From: an uncultured Paludibacter sp.
Lineage (GTDB): Bacteria; Bacteroidota; Bacteroidia; Bacteroidales; Paludibacteraceae
Direction: 5' to 3'
DNA: 64,000 nt
NCBI GenBank assembly: GCA_937927845.1
Contig: CALFXE010000234.1
Coordinates: forward strand, 69,928-133,927
Each line of letters starts with the position of its first letter. The stretch's first letter is position 1. This document shows, one piece after another, positions 17,708-24,649 of the stretch. Made by a program: the position numbers and the translations under genes. The notes under the pieces are model-generated. The model ran no database searches and was not told the DNA's origin. It saw nothing but the letters and a program-made list of their open reading frames with translations.

Positions 17708-18202
17708 ATGACACCTGAAGAATTTCAAAGAGTATTAGCCGCTAAAATGGATGAAATAAAGCGTTACCGTGACGAGGATCTACCGCACGTGATTGGTAAG
17801 GAAGCTGTTGATCACTTTCAGGATTCTTTCACTAATGAAGGCTTTACGGATGAAACTGTTGAGAAATGGCCTGAGGTGGAACGCCGAAAACCGGATAGTC
17901 CATGGTATGGTTTTTCAACTCTTACCAAAAACAGATTTTCACCAACGCGCGCTACAGACAGGATACTCACCGGAGAAACAAACGAGCTGCGCAATTCTAT
18001 TGATTATACCGTAAGTCCGGGCAAAGTAACTGTAGGTACAGACAAAGTCTATGCAGCCGTACACCAGTTTGGGCAAAAAGCCATGATATTCGGTAAAAAA
18101 GCTTTTACCATGCCTAAACGACCATTTATAGGCAAATCGGCAAAGCTTCTATCAAATATACAGGACAAAATAGAAAGAGATTTATCTCGCATTTTAAAAT
18201 AG
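17708..18202 (+). CDS. gpG-like virion morphogenesis protein (164 aa)
   Basis: The protein fits the phage virion morphogenesis family (Mu gpG, tail completion/head joining). Characteristic parts are an N-terminal helical region, KTDFS-like LTKNRFSPTRATDRILTGET, and the C-terminal VYAAVHQFGQKAMIFGKKAF followed by MPKRPFIG. It works at the head-tail junction. Its first 167 bp or so are also present, with differences, at 38364-38532 inside the CRISPR array. It follows the toxin-bearing fusion gene after a 114-bp gap. Confidence 0.85.
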   Translation: MTPEEFQRVLAAKMDEIKRYRDEDLPHVIGKEAVDHFQDSFTNEGFTDETVEKWPEVERRKPDSPWYGFSTLTKNRFSPTRATDRILTGETNELRNSIDYTVSPGKVTVGTDKVYAAVHQFGQKAMIFGKKAFTMPKRPFIGKSAKLLSNIQDKIERDLSRILK

Positions 18203-18227
18203 TATTTAAACATTAATTAAAACAACA

Positions 18228-18659
18228 ATGAAAACCCTATTTTTAGCCGTTACAGAGCAACTGTCCAGCTTGGATATATTCAAATATATAGATATGGATA
18301 AAGGGCAATTAGACCGTACAGGGATACGTCCCGCAGTGGCTTTTCCATGCGCACTGGTAAGACAATCGTTTTCTTTTGAAGAGCACAGTGCCGGCGTTAA
18401 AAACCGTATCGGACAGGTTCGTATCCGCCTGGCTTTTGATCAGCCGGTTGACAGAACATCTGCTCTTGTTCCGGAGGGTGCACGCGAGGCATCACTCGAC
18501 TATATCAATAAAGCTGAAGAAGTATTTGAAGCGTTTCGCAGCTTCGATACGGACGAGTACACTTCCTTTGAGGTAAATGAATTCCTGCAGGAAGACAGGA
18601 ACGACGGTTTGGTAGTGATACGAATGAGTTTTAGAACGAACAGGTTGGATGTGGAGTGA
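18228..18659 (+). CDS. gp37-like tail terminator / neck protein (143 aa)
   Basis: This is the last gene of the rightward head block, 25 bp after the gpG-like gene. Its size, mixed alpha/beta character and position match Mu gp37-type proteins and tail terminators, which cap the tail tube at the neck. The centre (GVKNRIGQVRIRLAFDQPVDR) is beta-rich, and DYINKAEEVFEAFRSF is a helix. No membrane segment. The assignment is mainly positional. Confidence 0.6.
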   Translation: MKTLFLAVTEQLSSLDIFKYIDMDKGQLDRTGIRPAVAFPCALVRQSFSFEEHSAGVKNRIGQVRIRLAFDQPVDRTSALVPEGAREASLDYINKAEEVFEAFRSFDTDEYTSFEVNEFLQEDRNDGLVVIRMSFRTNRLDVE

Positions 18660-18688
18660 TTACAAATTAAATACTAAAAATATTGATT

Positions 18689-19117
18689 TCATTGTTCTAT
18701 TATTTTTAAAAGTTCGTCCAAAAGTTCGCTTTCGGCTTGTTCATATGTGCTAAAGGTATTTTCAAAATATTCAATATACTCGTAATCATCTCCATCTAAA
18801 TCATAGCTAAGAAATTCAATGATAAAATAAAAATCGCCGTAACCGATAGGCACAACCCCACTATTGTATCTTTTCACATCCCTAAACCACTTCAAAGCAA
18901 GCGCGACAGTGGGAGCGGACCATGCTTCTGAACTTTCTTCACAATCCATTTCAAATACTTTATTAGTAGGATGATTGAAATTATCGAAGTATTCATACTC
19001 TTCTAATACTCCTTCAAATATGTAACAAGCATAACACTGCCAACCAAATCCTAATTCTTTTAATTTCTTCGCTTGCTCAAAAGTCACAAGCTGTAATTCG
19101 TTTGTTTTCATATCCAA
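18689..19117 (-). CDS. acidic hypothetical protein (142 aa)
   Basis: The gene is convergent with the head block and is the last gene of the leftward early region. The protein is very acidic, especially in its C-terminal half (DLDGDDYEYIEYFENTF), with an aromatic-rich centre. No membrane segment or signal is present. Many phage proteins of this type are unassigned in Bacteroidetes. Strong acidity is common among immunity proteins and DNA mimics. Because a toxin domain is encoded about 1 kb away, immunity is one possible role, but orientation and distance argue for caution. Confidence 0.6.
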   Translation of the reverse strand: MDMKTNELQLVTFEQAKKLKELGFGWQCYACYIFEGVLEEYEYFDNFNHPTNKVFEMDCEESSEAWSAPTVALALKWFRDVKRYNSGVVPIGYGDFYFIIEFLSYDLDGDDYEYIEYFENTFSTYEQAESELLDELLKIIEQ

Positions 19118-19141
19118 GTTGAATTTAATTTAAACACATTT

Positions 19142-19414
19142 TTATTCTAATTTAATTTCATAAAAGAGGCCTCGTTTAATATCGGGTTTATAGCCGTTGG
19201 TCTCGAAAGTCAAAACTTTCATTCCTTGTCTATTCCTGAAAAAATACTTATTCCCACGTCTATAATAAAATTCAACTTCAAGATAAACATGGGAGGGATT
19301 TGTAAGGATATTTTTGTCTATAGATCTATCCTTACTGTCTTTAAAAACAGGTAGTTCAATAAAACTATTTGCGGCTGTATTCCGAATATCTATATTTGTT
19401 ATTCCTAATTCCAT
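19142..19414 (-). CDS. hypothetical protein (90 aa)
   Basis: A small beta-rich protein (LEVEFYYRRGNKYFFRNRQG, then LTFETNGYKPDIKRGLFYEI) lies 24 bp upstream of the acidic gene and 7 bp after the next early gene. No motif was recognised. Tight packing with both neighbours supports a real gene. The role is unknown; with the next gene downstream it may be a moron inserted at the end of the early block. Confidence 0.55.
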   Translation of the reverse strand: MELGITNIDIRNTAANSFIELPVFKDSKDRSIDKNILTNPSHVYLEVEFYYRRGNKYFFRNRQGMKVLTFETNGYKPDIKRGLFYEIKLE

Positions 19415-19421
19415 AAATTTA

Positions 19422-19676
19422 TTATTGTTTATTCAACCGGTTGTAAAACTCACGAGTTTTCTTGTCAGTTTCGATAATTCCTTTAATGTGCTTAATACCA
19501 CTGTGCACGGTAGAACGGTCTCTGTTATAGATAGCCCCTATTTGCTCAAGGGTGTAACCAGCTTGTTGCAACATCAGCCAGCTCATTTGCCGAGCTTCAA
19601 CAACCTGTGGACGGCGCGATCTGCCATGCAGTTCAAAATCAGTGATATTGTAAAATGAAAGAATGTCGGTAATCAT
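19422..19676 (-). CDS. DnaA domain IV-like DNA-binding protein (84 aa)
   Basis: The centre resembles the C-terminal DNA-binding domain of DnaA: RRPQVVEARQMSWLMLQQAG followed by LEQIGAIYNRDRSTVHSGIK, where the DnaA signature is a helix-turn-helix with xRDxSTV. The protein lacks the ATPase part, so it is a stand-alone DNA-binding module. The stop of its upstream neighbour overlaps its start by 4 bp. Possible roles are a replication-targeting factor or a late-gene activator taking the place of Mu Mor/C; the sequence does not decide between these. Confidence 0.7.
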   Translation of the reverse strand: MITDILSFYNITDFELHGRSRRPQVVEARQMSWLMLQQAGYTLEQIGAIYNRDRSTVHSGIKHIKGIIETDKKTREFYNRLNKQ

Positions 19677-19984
19677 TGTCCTAATTGATATGGTTTACGC
19701 CTGTTTTCTTCGACCTCGTGAAGTGTGATATCCAATTCTGCATCACGATCTACCAAGGTGCCAGCTATGGCTTTGGCTTCGTTAACGCTCATTTGGTCTT
19801 TTACGTGCTTGGGCAGTGATTTTATAAACTCAACCTGCACCTTGGCAACGCTGATGATGGTGTTGCATAGGTTTTTAATTTCTGCCGCTGTTTTCAGGTC
19901 TATTTGTCCTGCTTTAAGATTTTTTATGGTGTCCATCGCTTCTCTACGAACATCTACCAATGTTATTCCCGTGTTTGTGCTCAT
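19673..19984 (-). CDS. hypothetical early phage protein (103 aa)
   Basis: A mainly helical protein (VRREAMDTIKNLKAGQIDLKTAAEIKNLC in its N-terminal half) with a charged C-terminus. It shares an ATGA overlap with the DnaA-C-like gene downstream and lies 6 bp after the HNH gene. Similar short helical proteins occur in early operons of Mu-like phages in Bacteroidetes, without assigned function. No membrane segment or known motif is visible. Confidence 0.6.
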   Translation of the reverse strand: MSTNTGITLVDVRREAMDTIKNLKAGQIDLKTAAEIKNLCNTIISVAKVQVEFIKSLPKHVKDQMSVNEAKAIAGTLVDRDAELDITLHEVEENRRKPYQLGQ

Positions 19985-19990
19985 AATTGT

Positions 19991-20538
19991 TTATTTTTTT
20001 AGTTTATTAATTTGTCTGGCGTACATGCTGTTTTCATTTTTAAGCTGATCGTGTCTGCTAATCAAATACAGGTTCTCGATGGAGCAATTCATGGGGTTAC
20101 CATCCTTAAATTGGATATTACACCCCGGAGGGATACGTCCATAGTGTTCTGCCCACACCAAACGATGCTTCATTTCCCATGTAGATGGGTGTTTGGTCTT
20201 GATTTCTATATAGCCATCCCTTGTTATTCGTGTGCTCCCATTCTTCCTGTAGTTGCGCGGCAAATTTCCTTTCTTAAAACGTGTTTTTTTATTCGCTCAA
20301 TAGAGGCTTCCGACATATATTCTTTTTGTCTTTTTCCTTTATTGAAGGGTACATTTCCTTTGTCAAAATAACCGGTGCGTCCGCTTTTAATTCCATAACG
20401 TTTTGCAGTGGATGTAATGGCTTTTTCCGAGCGATTGAATATAAGGGCACACTCTTTTCGTGTATGTGTCTTGTAAAGCTTCCTAAGCTTATCTATGTCC
20501 TCCTTACTCCAAGGTTTACAATGTTGTCCGTGTGTCAT
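19991..20538 (-). CDS. HNH endonuclease, split by a frameshift at an A7 run
   Basis: Two overlapping frames together make one recognisable protein. 20538-20224 encodes an N-terminal SANT/Myb-like part (PWSKEDIDKLRKLYKTHTRK and RSEKAITSTAKRYGIKSGR) and the FDKGNVPFNKGKRQ linker. 20263-19991 encodes the HNH_3-type part (MKHRLVWAEHYGRIPPGCN, then QFKDGNPMNCSIENLYLISR). They join in frame if one base is re-read at A AAA AAA (20290-20284), giving RIKK-TRFKKGNLPRNY and 182 residues. This could be programmed -1 slippage, a one-base deletion, or a homopolymer read error. Stand-alone HNH proteins of this kind are often homing or packaging-associated nucleases. Confidence 0.65.
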
Positions 20539-20541
20539 TGT

Positions 20542-20775
20542 TTAAAATAATTTCAATTGATTTTTATCTTCCTGTTGTTTGTTTTCTTCGTTGTCCGTAC
20601 TGATACCGAGATACCGGTAAAAGGTACGTTCACTCATGGGATAGACCTTTGAGACGATATTGTAAAACACCCAGCGCTTACAGCGATCCTGCCTGCCGGG
20701 CTGGTAATGCTGAGCGGTAAGTTCCTGAACCTTTTTGGCTCTTAATACAACGTTCTTTTGGGTTTTCTGTGCCAT
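20542..20775 (-). CDS. small basic hypothetical protein (77 aa)
   Basis: A basic protein with a central stretch (RCKRWVFYNIVSKVYPMSERTFYRYLG) that reads like a helix-turn-helix with a recognition helix near SERTFYRYL, followed by a polar tail. It is separated by 3 bp from the HNH gene and by 3 bp from the HAD-like gene, so it belongs to the early operon. A DNA-binding regulatory role is plausible but unproven. Confidence 0.6.
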   Translation of the reverse strand: MAQKTQKNVVLRAKKVQELTAQHYQPGRQDRCKRWVFYNIVSKVYPMSERTFYRYLGISTDNEENKQQEDKNQLKLF

Positions 20776-20778
20776 TTT

Positions 20779-21135
20779 TCAGATAAGAAGCTTGTCGCGT
20801 ATCATTTCTCTTATTTCGTACCAGTCGGGAGGCAGATTGATCAGCCCTTTGTCATCTATATAAATATCTGCGAATATCTTTCGTGTGTCTCTTCCTCCGT
20901 ACCTTTTCAAATTGTCAGGGCAGCTTTCGTTGATATGGTGATAGCGTATGTTGTTTTTCACCAGCCACTCAACCGCCCTTGCCAGTGCAATACCCGATCG
21001 TGATGTCCATATTATGATTTTGTTCCCCCCGGCATAAAGCTCGTTGATAACTTCTCGTGCTCCGGGTACCATCTTCCCGATGTCAGGAAAATGGTCTTCC
21101 ACTATGGTCCCGTCAAAGTCTATTGCTATTATCAT
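20779..21135 (-). CDS. HAD-like phosphatase (118 aa)
   Basis: HAD motif I is at the N-terminus (IAIDFDGTIVEDHFP, nucleophile Asp about residue 6 and acid/base Asp two residues on). Motif II is at IIIWTSRSG (about residue 42), and the later acid is in IFADIYIDDKG. The small size fits capless polynucleotide-kinase-3'-phosphatase-like or nucleotidase HAD proteins common in Bacteroidetes phages. A role in trimming 3' phosphates or in nucleotide metabolism during replicative transposition is possible. It lies between early genes with 1-3 bp gaps. Confidence 0.75.
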   Translation of the reverse strand: MIIAIDFDGTIVEDHFPDIGKMVPGAREVINELYAGGNKIIIWTSRSGIALARAVEWLVKNNIRYHHINESCPDNLKRYGGRDTRKIFADIYIDDKGLINLPPDWYEIREMIRDKLLI

Positions 21136-21136
21136 T

Positions 21137-21751
21137 TCAGATGTTGGAGAAATTAAGTTCTACAGACTCATGTTTATCTCCATCCTCTTTCAACCATATC
21201 CGGTAATAGGTTTTTGAATCCGGACGGCGAATAGCCTGCTGTATCAGTCGGCAGGCTTCACTGAAGAGCGGGTGATTTACTTTCGACTCGTAGCGTGTAA
21301 GCGGCGTGATCTTCTTGGGATCGAGCTTGCCGTTACGCGTCTCAAAAGCGGTCATAATCATTTCTTTTGCAAAGTCGAACTTACTCTCAATGGCTTCACG
21401 CAGGAACTCATCCAAGCGTTCTTTAGCTGCAGCGATGGTAAGATCGTCAAAACGCATTGGTTCCGATATGTTTCTCTCAACTTTGATTGATCGGTCGAAG
21501 TTAAACAGAGTGATATTACCCTTGTAGGCGATTTCGTTAATGCCAAGCTCTCCGAAGCTCGCCTCTTCCATCTCCTCGCACGCCTGTTTTAATTCGTCTT
21601 TAAAGGCTTTTAAACGGGCGTTTAAATCTTGCGCTTTTTTAAGTAACTGCGCCGTCTTTCTCTCGCGCAGCTTTTCGGCTTTGGTTACCCTTGCCACAGG
21701 TATCTGAACGCCGTTCTCGTCCGTCCAGAAGTTTTCTTTTGTCTGTATCAT
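21137..21751 (-). CDS. DUF3164 family early protein (204 aa)
   Basis: The sequence pattern agrees with DUF3164, a family found in early regions of Mu-like phages. It starts with FWTDENGVQIPVARV, has a charged coiled coil at about residues 30-70, and a conserved C-terminal part (PLTRYESKVNHPLFSEACRL; TYYRIWLKEDG). The function of the family is not established. The gene lies in the middle of the early operon with 1-bp spacing to both neighbours, so it is co-translated with them. Confidence 0.8.
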   Translation of the reverse strand: MIQTKENFWTDENGVQIPVARVTKAEKLRERKTAQLLKKAQDLNARLKAFKDELKQACEEMEEASFGELGINEIAYKGNITLFNFDRSIKVERNISEPMRFDDLTIAAAKERLDEFLREAIESKFDFAKEMIMTAFETRNGKLDPKKITPLTRYESKVNHPLFSEACRLIQQAIRRPDSKTYYRIWLKEDGDKHESVELNFSNI

Positions 21752-21752
21752 G

Positions 21753-22070
21753 TTATTTTACAATTAAATAGATTATTAATGTCCAAAACACCAGGCACCC
21801 CAAAAGGATAAGTGGTAAAATATTATATTTAGGTTCCTGCGCATCGATTAGTTCTACGTCCATATTCTCCATGACGTCCGTAACATCTTTGAGTATCTTG
21901 TAATCGCAGTTTACATCTATCGGCGAATTGCAGCCTACACCGCTTGTGTTTTCGTCGAAAAAGCAGCATCCAGCACATGAAAATTCATCCGTGCCGATGG
22001 CTTTGTACACCCTGCCTTCGTGTCTTAAAAAATCTCCCGCTCCGGGATTAAACGTTTTTGTTGTGTTCAT
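21753..22070 (-). CDS. hypothetical protein with C-terminal membrane segment (105 aa)
   Basis: The N-terminal part holds four cysteines in a CAGCCFFDENTSGVGCN context that could bind a metal. The C-terminal residues 84-104 (LPLILLGCLVFWTLIIYLI) form a membrane helix. The domain facing the cytoplasm or periplasm is about 80 residues. Tail-anchored early proteins of this size can alter superinfection or membrane state, but no function can be assigned. Spacing to the next gene is 1 bp. Confidence 0.6.
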   Translation of the reverse strand: MNTTKTFNPGAGDFLRHEGRVYKAIGTDEFSCAGCCFFDENTSGVGCNSPIDVNCDYKILKDVTDVMENMDVELIDAQEPKYNILPLILLGCLVFWTLIIYLIVK

Positions 22071-22081
22071 ATAAAATTAGA

Positions 22082-22189
22082 TTAGTGAAATATGATTAAT
22101 AATAAAATGATTGCTAAAACTGTCTGTATAATCCAATATGGCCATTCAGGCTCATCAGGTGATGGATATATGTATCTGTCTGTACTCAT
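22082..22189 (-). CDS. 35-aa single-span membrane protein
   Basis: An ATG at 22189 overlaps the TGA of the upstream gene (ATGA), and the frame ends at TAA 22084-22082. The peptide has a polar N-terminus (MSTDRYIYPSPDEPEWPY) and one hydrophobic segment (WIIQTVLAIILLLIIF). Translational coupling and the clear membrane segment support a real gene. The role is unknown. Confidence 0.55.
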   Translation of the reverse strand: MSTDRYIYPSPDEPEWPYWIIQTVLAIILLLIIFH

Positions 22190-22428
22190 TTTTTTAAAAT
22201 GTTATAGGTTGACATTTCCTTTATTCCGTAATTCTTAGACAGAGCGGGCTGCTGCCGCATCTGAATGAGTTTTGCCTCCAAACTGTGTATTTCGGAGGCT
22301 ATCTTATCTCTATCTGTGATAGAACTCGCACACAAATAATCATCGTAAAGCTCTGTAATCCGTCTGTCGATATCGAGCATCGCAGCTTCCGTTTGCTGCT
22401 TTTCTTCCTGTTTGGCTTTCGTTGACAT
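22186..22428 (-). CDS. hypothetical helical protein (80 aa)
   Basis: A highly charged helical protein (IDRRITELYDDYLCASSITDRDKIASEIH) with likely coiled-coil character. Its start overlaps the stop of the upstream gene by one base and its stop overlaps the next start, so it is translationally coupled on both sides. No motif was recognised. Confidence 0.6.
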   Translation of the reverse strand: MSTKAKQEEKQQTEAAMLDIDRRITELYDDYLCASSITDRDKIASEIHSLEAKLIQMRQQPALSKNYGIKEMSTYNILKK

Positions 22429-22880
22429 CAGTTCATTGTTGTTAGTTCATGAATACGTTCTTTGGTCATCTGCGTTACAGACTCCAGGTCCTTACGCATT
22501 TTATTAAAGGCATTGTACAGCGAGCGAAGCCTGTCGTTGGTTATCCGGTTGAAGTTATCCACCTTACCCGCCCTGCAGGCTATTGCCTTTATCTCCTCCA
22601 TTGGCGGATACACACCGCTCATCGCATGGCGGTAACCGCTGATTGAAGCAATCAGCCGCTTACGAAGTTTATCAGATTCAGCCTGCGCCGGATTGACAAT
22701 CCTGTCGGTTTTTATGCACAATTCCGTAAGTTCGTAGACGGTGAGGTCTCTGGTACTCTCCACCCCATAACCGGCGAGCATGGCTTCCTTTTCGCTGTTG
22801 CCGATTCCTCCCCTGGTAAGAAGTGTGTGAAACTTCTTTATCAAGGCGTTTTTTTGTTTTTCCGTAAATGTTGTTGTCAT
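22428..22880 (-). CDS. hypothetical early protein, possibly GemA/gp16-like (150 aa)
   Basis: A helical basic protein with three repeated helix-hairpin stretches, including LTVYELTELCIKTDRI and ITNDRLRSLYNAFNKMRKDL. Position and size recall Mu GemA/gp16 (DUF1018), which alters host supercoiling and early gene control, and related proteins also occur in mobile elements of Bacteroidetes. The match is weak. The gene starts 44 bp after the small basic gene upstream and overlaps the next start by one base. Confidence 0.55.
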   Translation of the reverse strand: MTTTFTEKQKNALIKKFHTLLTRGGIGNSEKEAMLAGYGVESTRDLTVYELTELCIKTDRIVNPAQAESDKLRKRLIASISGYRHAMSGVYPPMEEIKAIACRAGKVDNFNRITNDRLRSLYNAFNKMRKDLESVTQMTKERIHELTTMN

Positions 22881-22924
22881 AATTCCCGTGAATTTTATAG
22901 TTTACTATTTAATTTGTCTATTTA

Positions 22925-23110
22925 TTATGAAAACAGATTATCACATACACAATAACCAAAATCAATCAGCTCATTGAGCCATTTACATTCCGCTGCAGAT
23001 AATTGTCTGTCCCTTTTTATTACCATTCTTTCTTTTGTAATTACGGTATTTTGCTTTTTTCGAAGGTTATAATGAATTCTATATCTCCTTCTTTGCTGTT
23101 TTGCGTTCAT
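22925..23110 (-). CDS. small basic hypothetical protein (61 aa)
   Basis: The N-terminal half is very basic (QQRRRYRIHYNLRKKQ), and the C-terminal half reads SAAECKWLNELIDFGYCVCD. It lies 6 bp after the ATPase gene. A nucleic-acid-binding accessory role would fit the charge, but nothing specific can be said. It is short, but operon spacing supports it. Confidence 0.5.
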   Translation of the reverse strand: MNAKQQRRRYRIHYNLRKKQNTVITKERMVIKRDRQLSAAECKWLNELIDFGYCVCDNLFS

Positions 23111-23116
23111 AGTGAT

Positions 23117-23737
23117 TTATTTTAAATTCCATAATTTTTCTGCTGCTTCCTCCCATATCACATAAGGCTCACCCCCTCCATATCGGCTCTGTGCAAAAGC
23201 TTTAAAATTTTCTACCAGTATCTTTACTGATGCATCATATTTGATTGAGCGAGCCACTTCTCCTTTTGGCTCCTTTCCATCGGCGTGTGATATAAAGATG
23301 AACAGTTTGCTTCTAAAGCTGTCTTTAAGCTCAATGTATTCCTTGTATCTAAGTCCGGTATACTGTAGTGAATCAACGATTATCACCTGTGCTGATCGCC
23401 TCTTTGAAAGCCTTGCTTTTAAAGAGGGTAAAGGCTCTTTATCCAAAAAGACAATGCTACCCTGTACCTCTTCAAAACCTATTTCGGCAATAGCCTTTTG
23501 CAGCGAGGTGGACAATCCCTCTTCCAATGAATCGTACGCTACTCGCACGTAGCGTGCAAGGTATTTTGCGAGCTGAAGAGCAAATCGCGTCTTCCCGTTT
23601 GTCGGGTTTCCCCAAATAAGCCAGGCACCGGTTACTTCGGGGTTTCCTATCGCTTCTTTCCACTGCCCATCAAACTCCAGCGTGTGACCTTTATATGCCA
23701 ATACATCTTGCAGAGTTAACGCTCGCTTAATCTTCAT
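23117..23737 (-). CDS. RecA-fold P-loop ATPase (206 aa)
   Basis: Walker A is clear (IWGNPTNGKTRFAL, about residues 42-55), and Walker B is VIIVDSLQYTG (about 120). Later KLFIFISHADGKEPKG carries a sensor-like polar residue at the end of a strand. The fold looks like the compact RecA/DnaB-type ATPases (AAA_24) found in Mu-like phages of Bacteroidetes. It lies next to the MuB-like gene, 53 bp downstream, so it may act in DNA replication or transposition target handling. It lacks a DNA-binding extension. Confidence 0.75.
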   Translation of the reverse strand: MKIKRALTLQDVLAYKGHTLEFDGQWKEAIGNPEVTGAWLIWGNPTNGKTRFALQLAKYLARYVRVAYDSLEEGLSTSLQKAIAEIGFEEVQGSIVFLDKEPLPSLKARLSKRRSAQVIIVDSLQYTGLRYKEYIELKDSFRSKLFIFISHADGKEPKGEVARSIKYDASVKILVENFKAFAQSRYGGGEPYVIWEEAAEKLWNLK

Positions 23738-23790
23738 TTAATCTACTTTTGAACGGTTATAGAGGTACTTCCTATTCATTGCGCTTTACA

Positions 23791-24648
23791 TCAATTTATT
23801 TGTGTAAAATGCAACTTAATAGCGTGTATCTTTCTTTTAACTCTGCGAAAATCACCCTCACTGTCATACACCACCTCGTCAATAAGTTTTTTATCATTGA
23901 TACCGTTCTCTTCGCAAACGGCAGCTATATCACCGGCTGAAACGCCTTTCAGCTCGATGCACTTTCTACCAATACGGCTCCATATCTCGTTATATCCTTT
24001 TTTGTTTAGTTTGATGCCTCGTTTAAGCCTTTTTTCCAAATGATTGGTAGCGCATAGCAAAATTCCGCATTCATCTTCCAACTGGTTGTACATGGTGATA
24101 AAAAAGTACAATACCTGATCACTAAGTTTATCCGCCTCGTCCAATATCAACAAGGGCTTATCCTGCATTTTAAGTGCACGCACCGCCTCGTGCATCATTT
24201 CTCCCACCGTGTAACCGCTGTAATCACGTCCTATCGCCTGGAGCAGCTCGGCAAGAAACAGTTTGCGATTCCAATACTCGTTACAGCAGAGCAGATAAAC
24301 ACGTTTATTACTTTCTGCAAATGTTCTGACGGCAAAAGTTTTACCCGTTCCGGCATTACCTGTAACGGCAAGTACCAGGCTGTTTTCTCTTGCATCGGAA
24401 AGCAGCTTTGTGATCAGGCGAAAATCGCGCGTCTCAACAGGTGCCCAATTTTCTTCCCTGTACCCGATATGTGAAGCCACATTGCGCCACATCTCGGTTT
24501 TAATAAGTTCCCAATTGCCGTTGAGCATTTGTGAGATGGTTGCTGAGCTTACACCCTTCATAGAGGCTGCCGCTTTGTTCTGACTCTCGTAGCGTTCACA
24601 GTAGAGTCGTAATTTTGTGGTAATGTTTTGTTTTTGTACGGTATTCAT
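23791..24648 (-). CDS. MuB-like AAA+ transposition ATPase (285 aa)
   Basis: The start at 24648 (MNTVQKQNITTKLRLYCERY) avoids overlap with the transposase stop at 24650. Residues about 10-60 form a helix-turn-helix (NKAAASMKGVSSATISQMLNG), as in MuB. The AAA+ core has Walker A GNAGTGKTFAV (about residue 97), Walker B LLILDEADKL, and a sensor 1 Asn in LLCATNHLEKR. MuB-type proteins coat target DNA, activate the transposase and give target immunity. Pairing with the transposase gene two bases upstream is the classic Mu arrangement. Confidence 0.9.
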   Translation of the reverse strand: MNTVQKQNITTKLRLYCERYESQNKAAASMKGVSSATISQMLNGNWELIKTEMWRNVASHIGYREENWAPVETRDFRLITKLLSDARENSLVLAVTGNAGTGKTFAVRTFAESNKRVYLLCCNEYWNRKLFLAELLQAIGRDYSGYTVGEMMHEAVRALKMQDKPLLILDEADKLSDQVLYFFITMYNQLEDECGILLCATNHLEKRLKRGIKLNKKGYNEIWSRIGRKCIELKGVSAGDIAAVCEENGINDKKLIDEVVYDSEGDFRRVKRKIHAIKLHFTQIN

Positions 24649-24649
24649 A

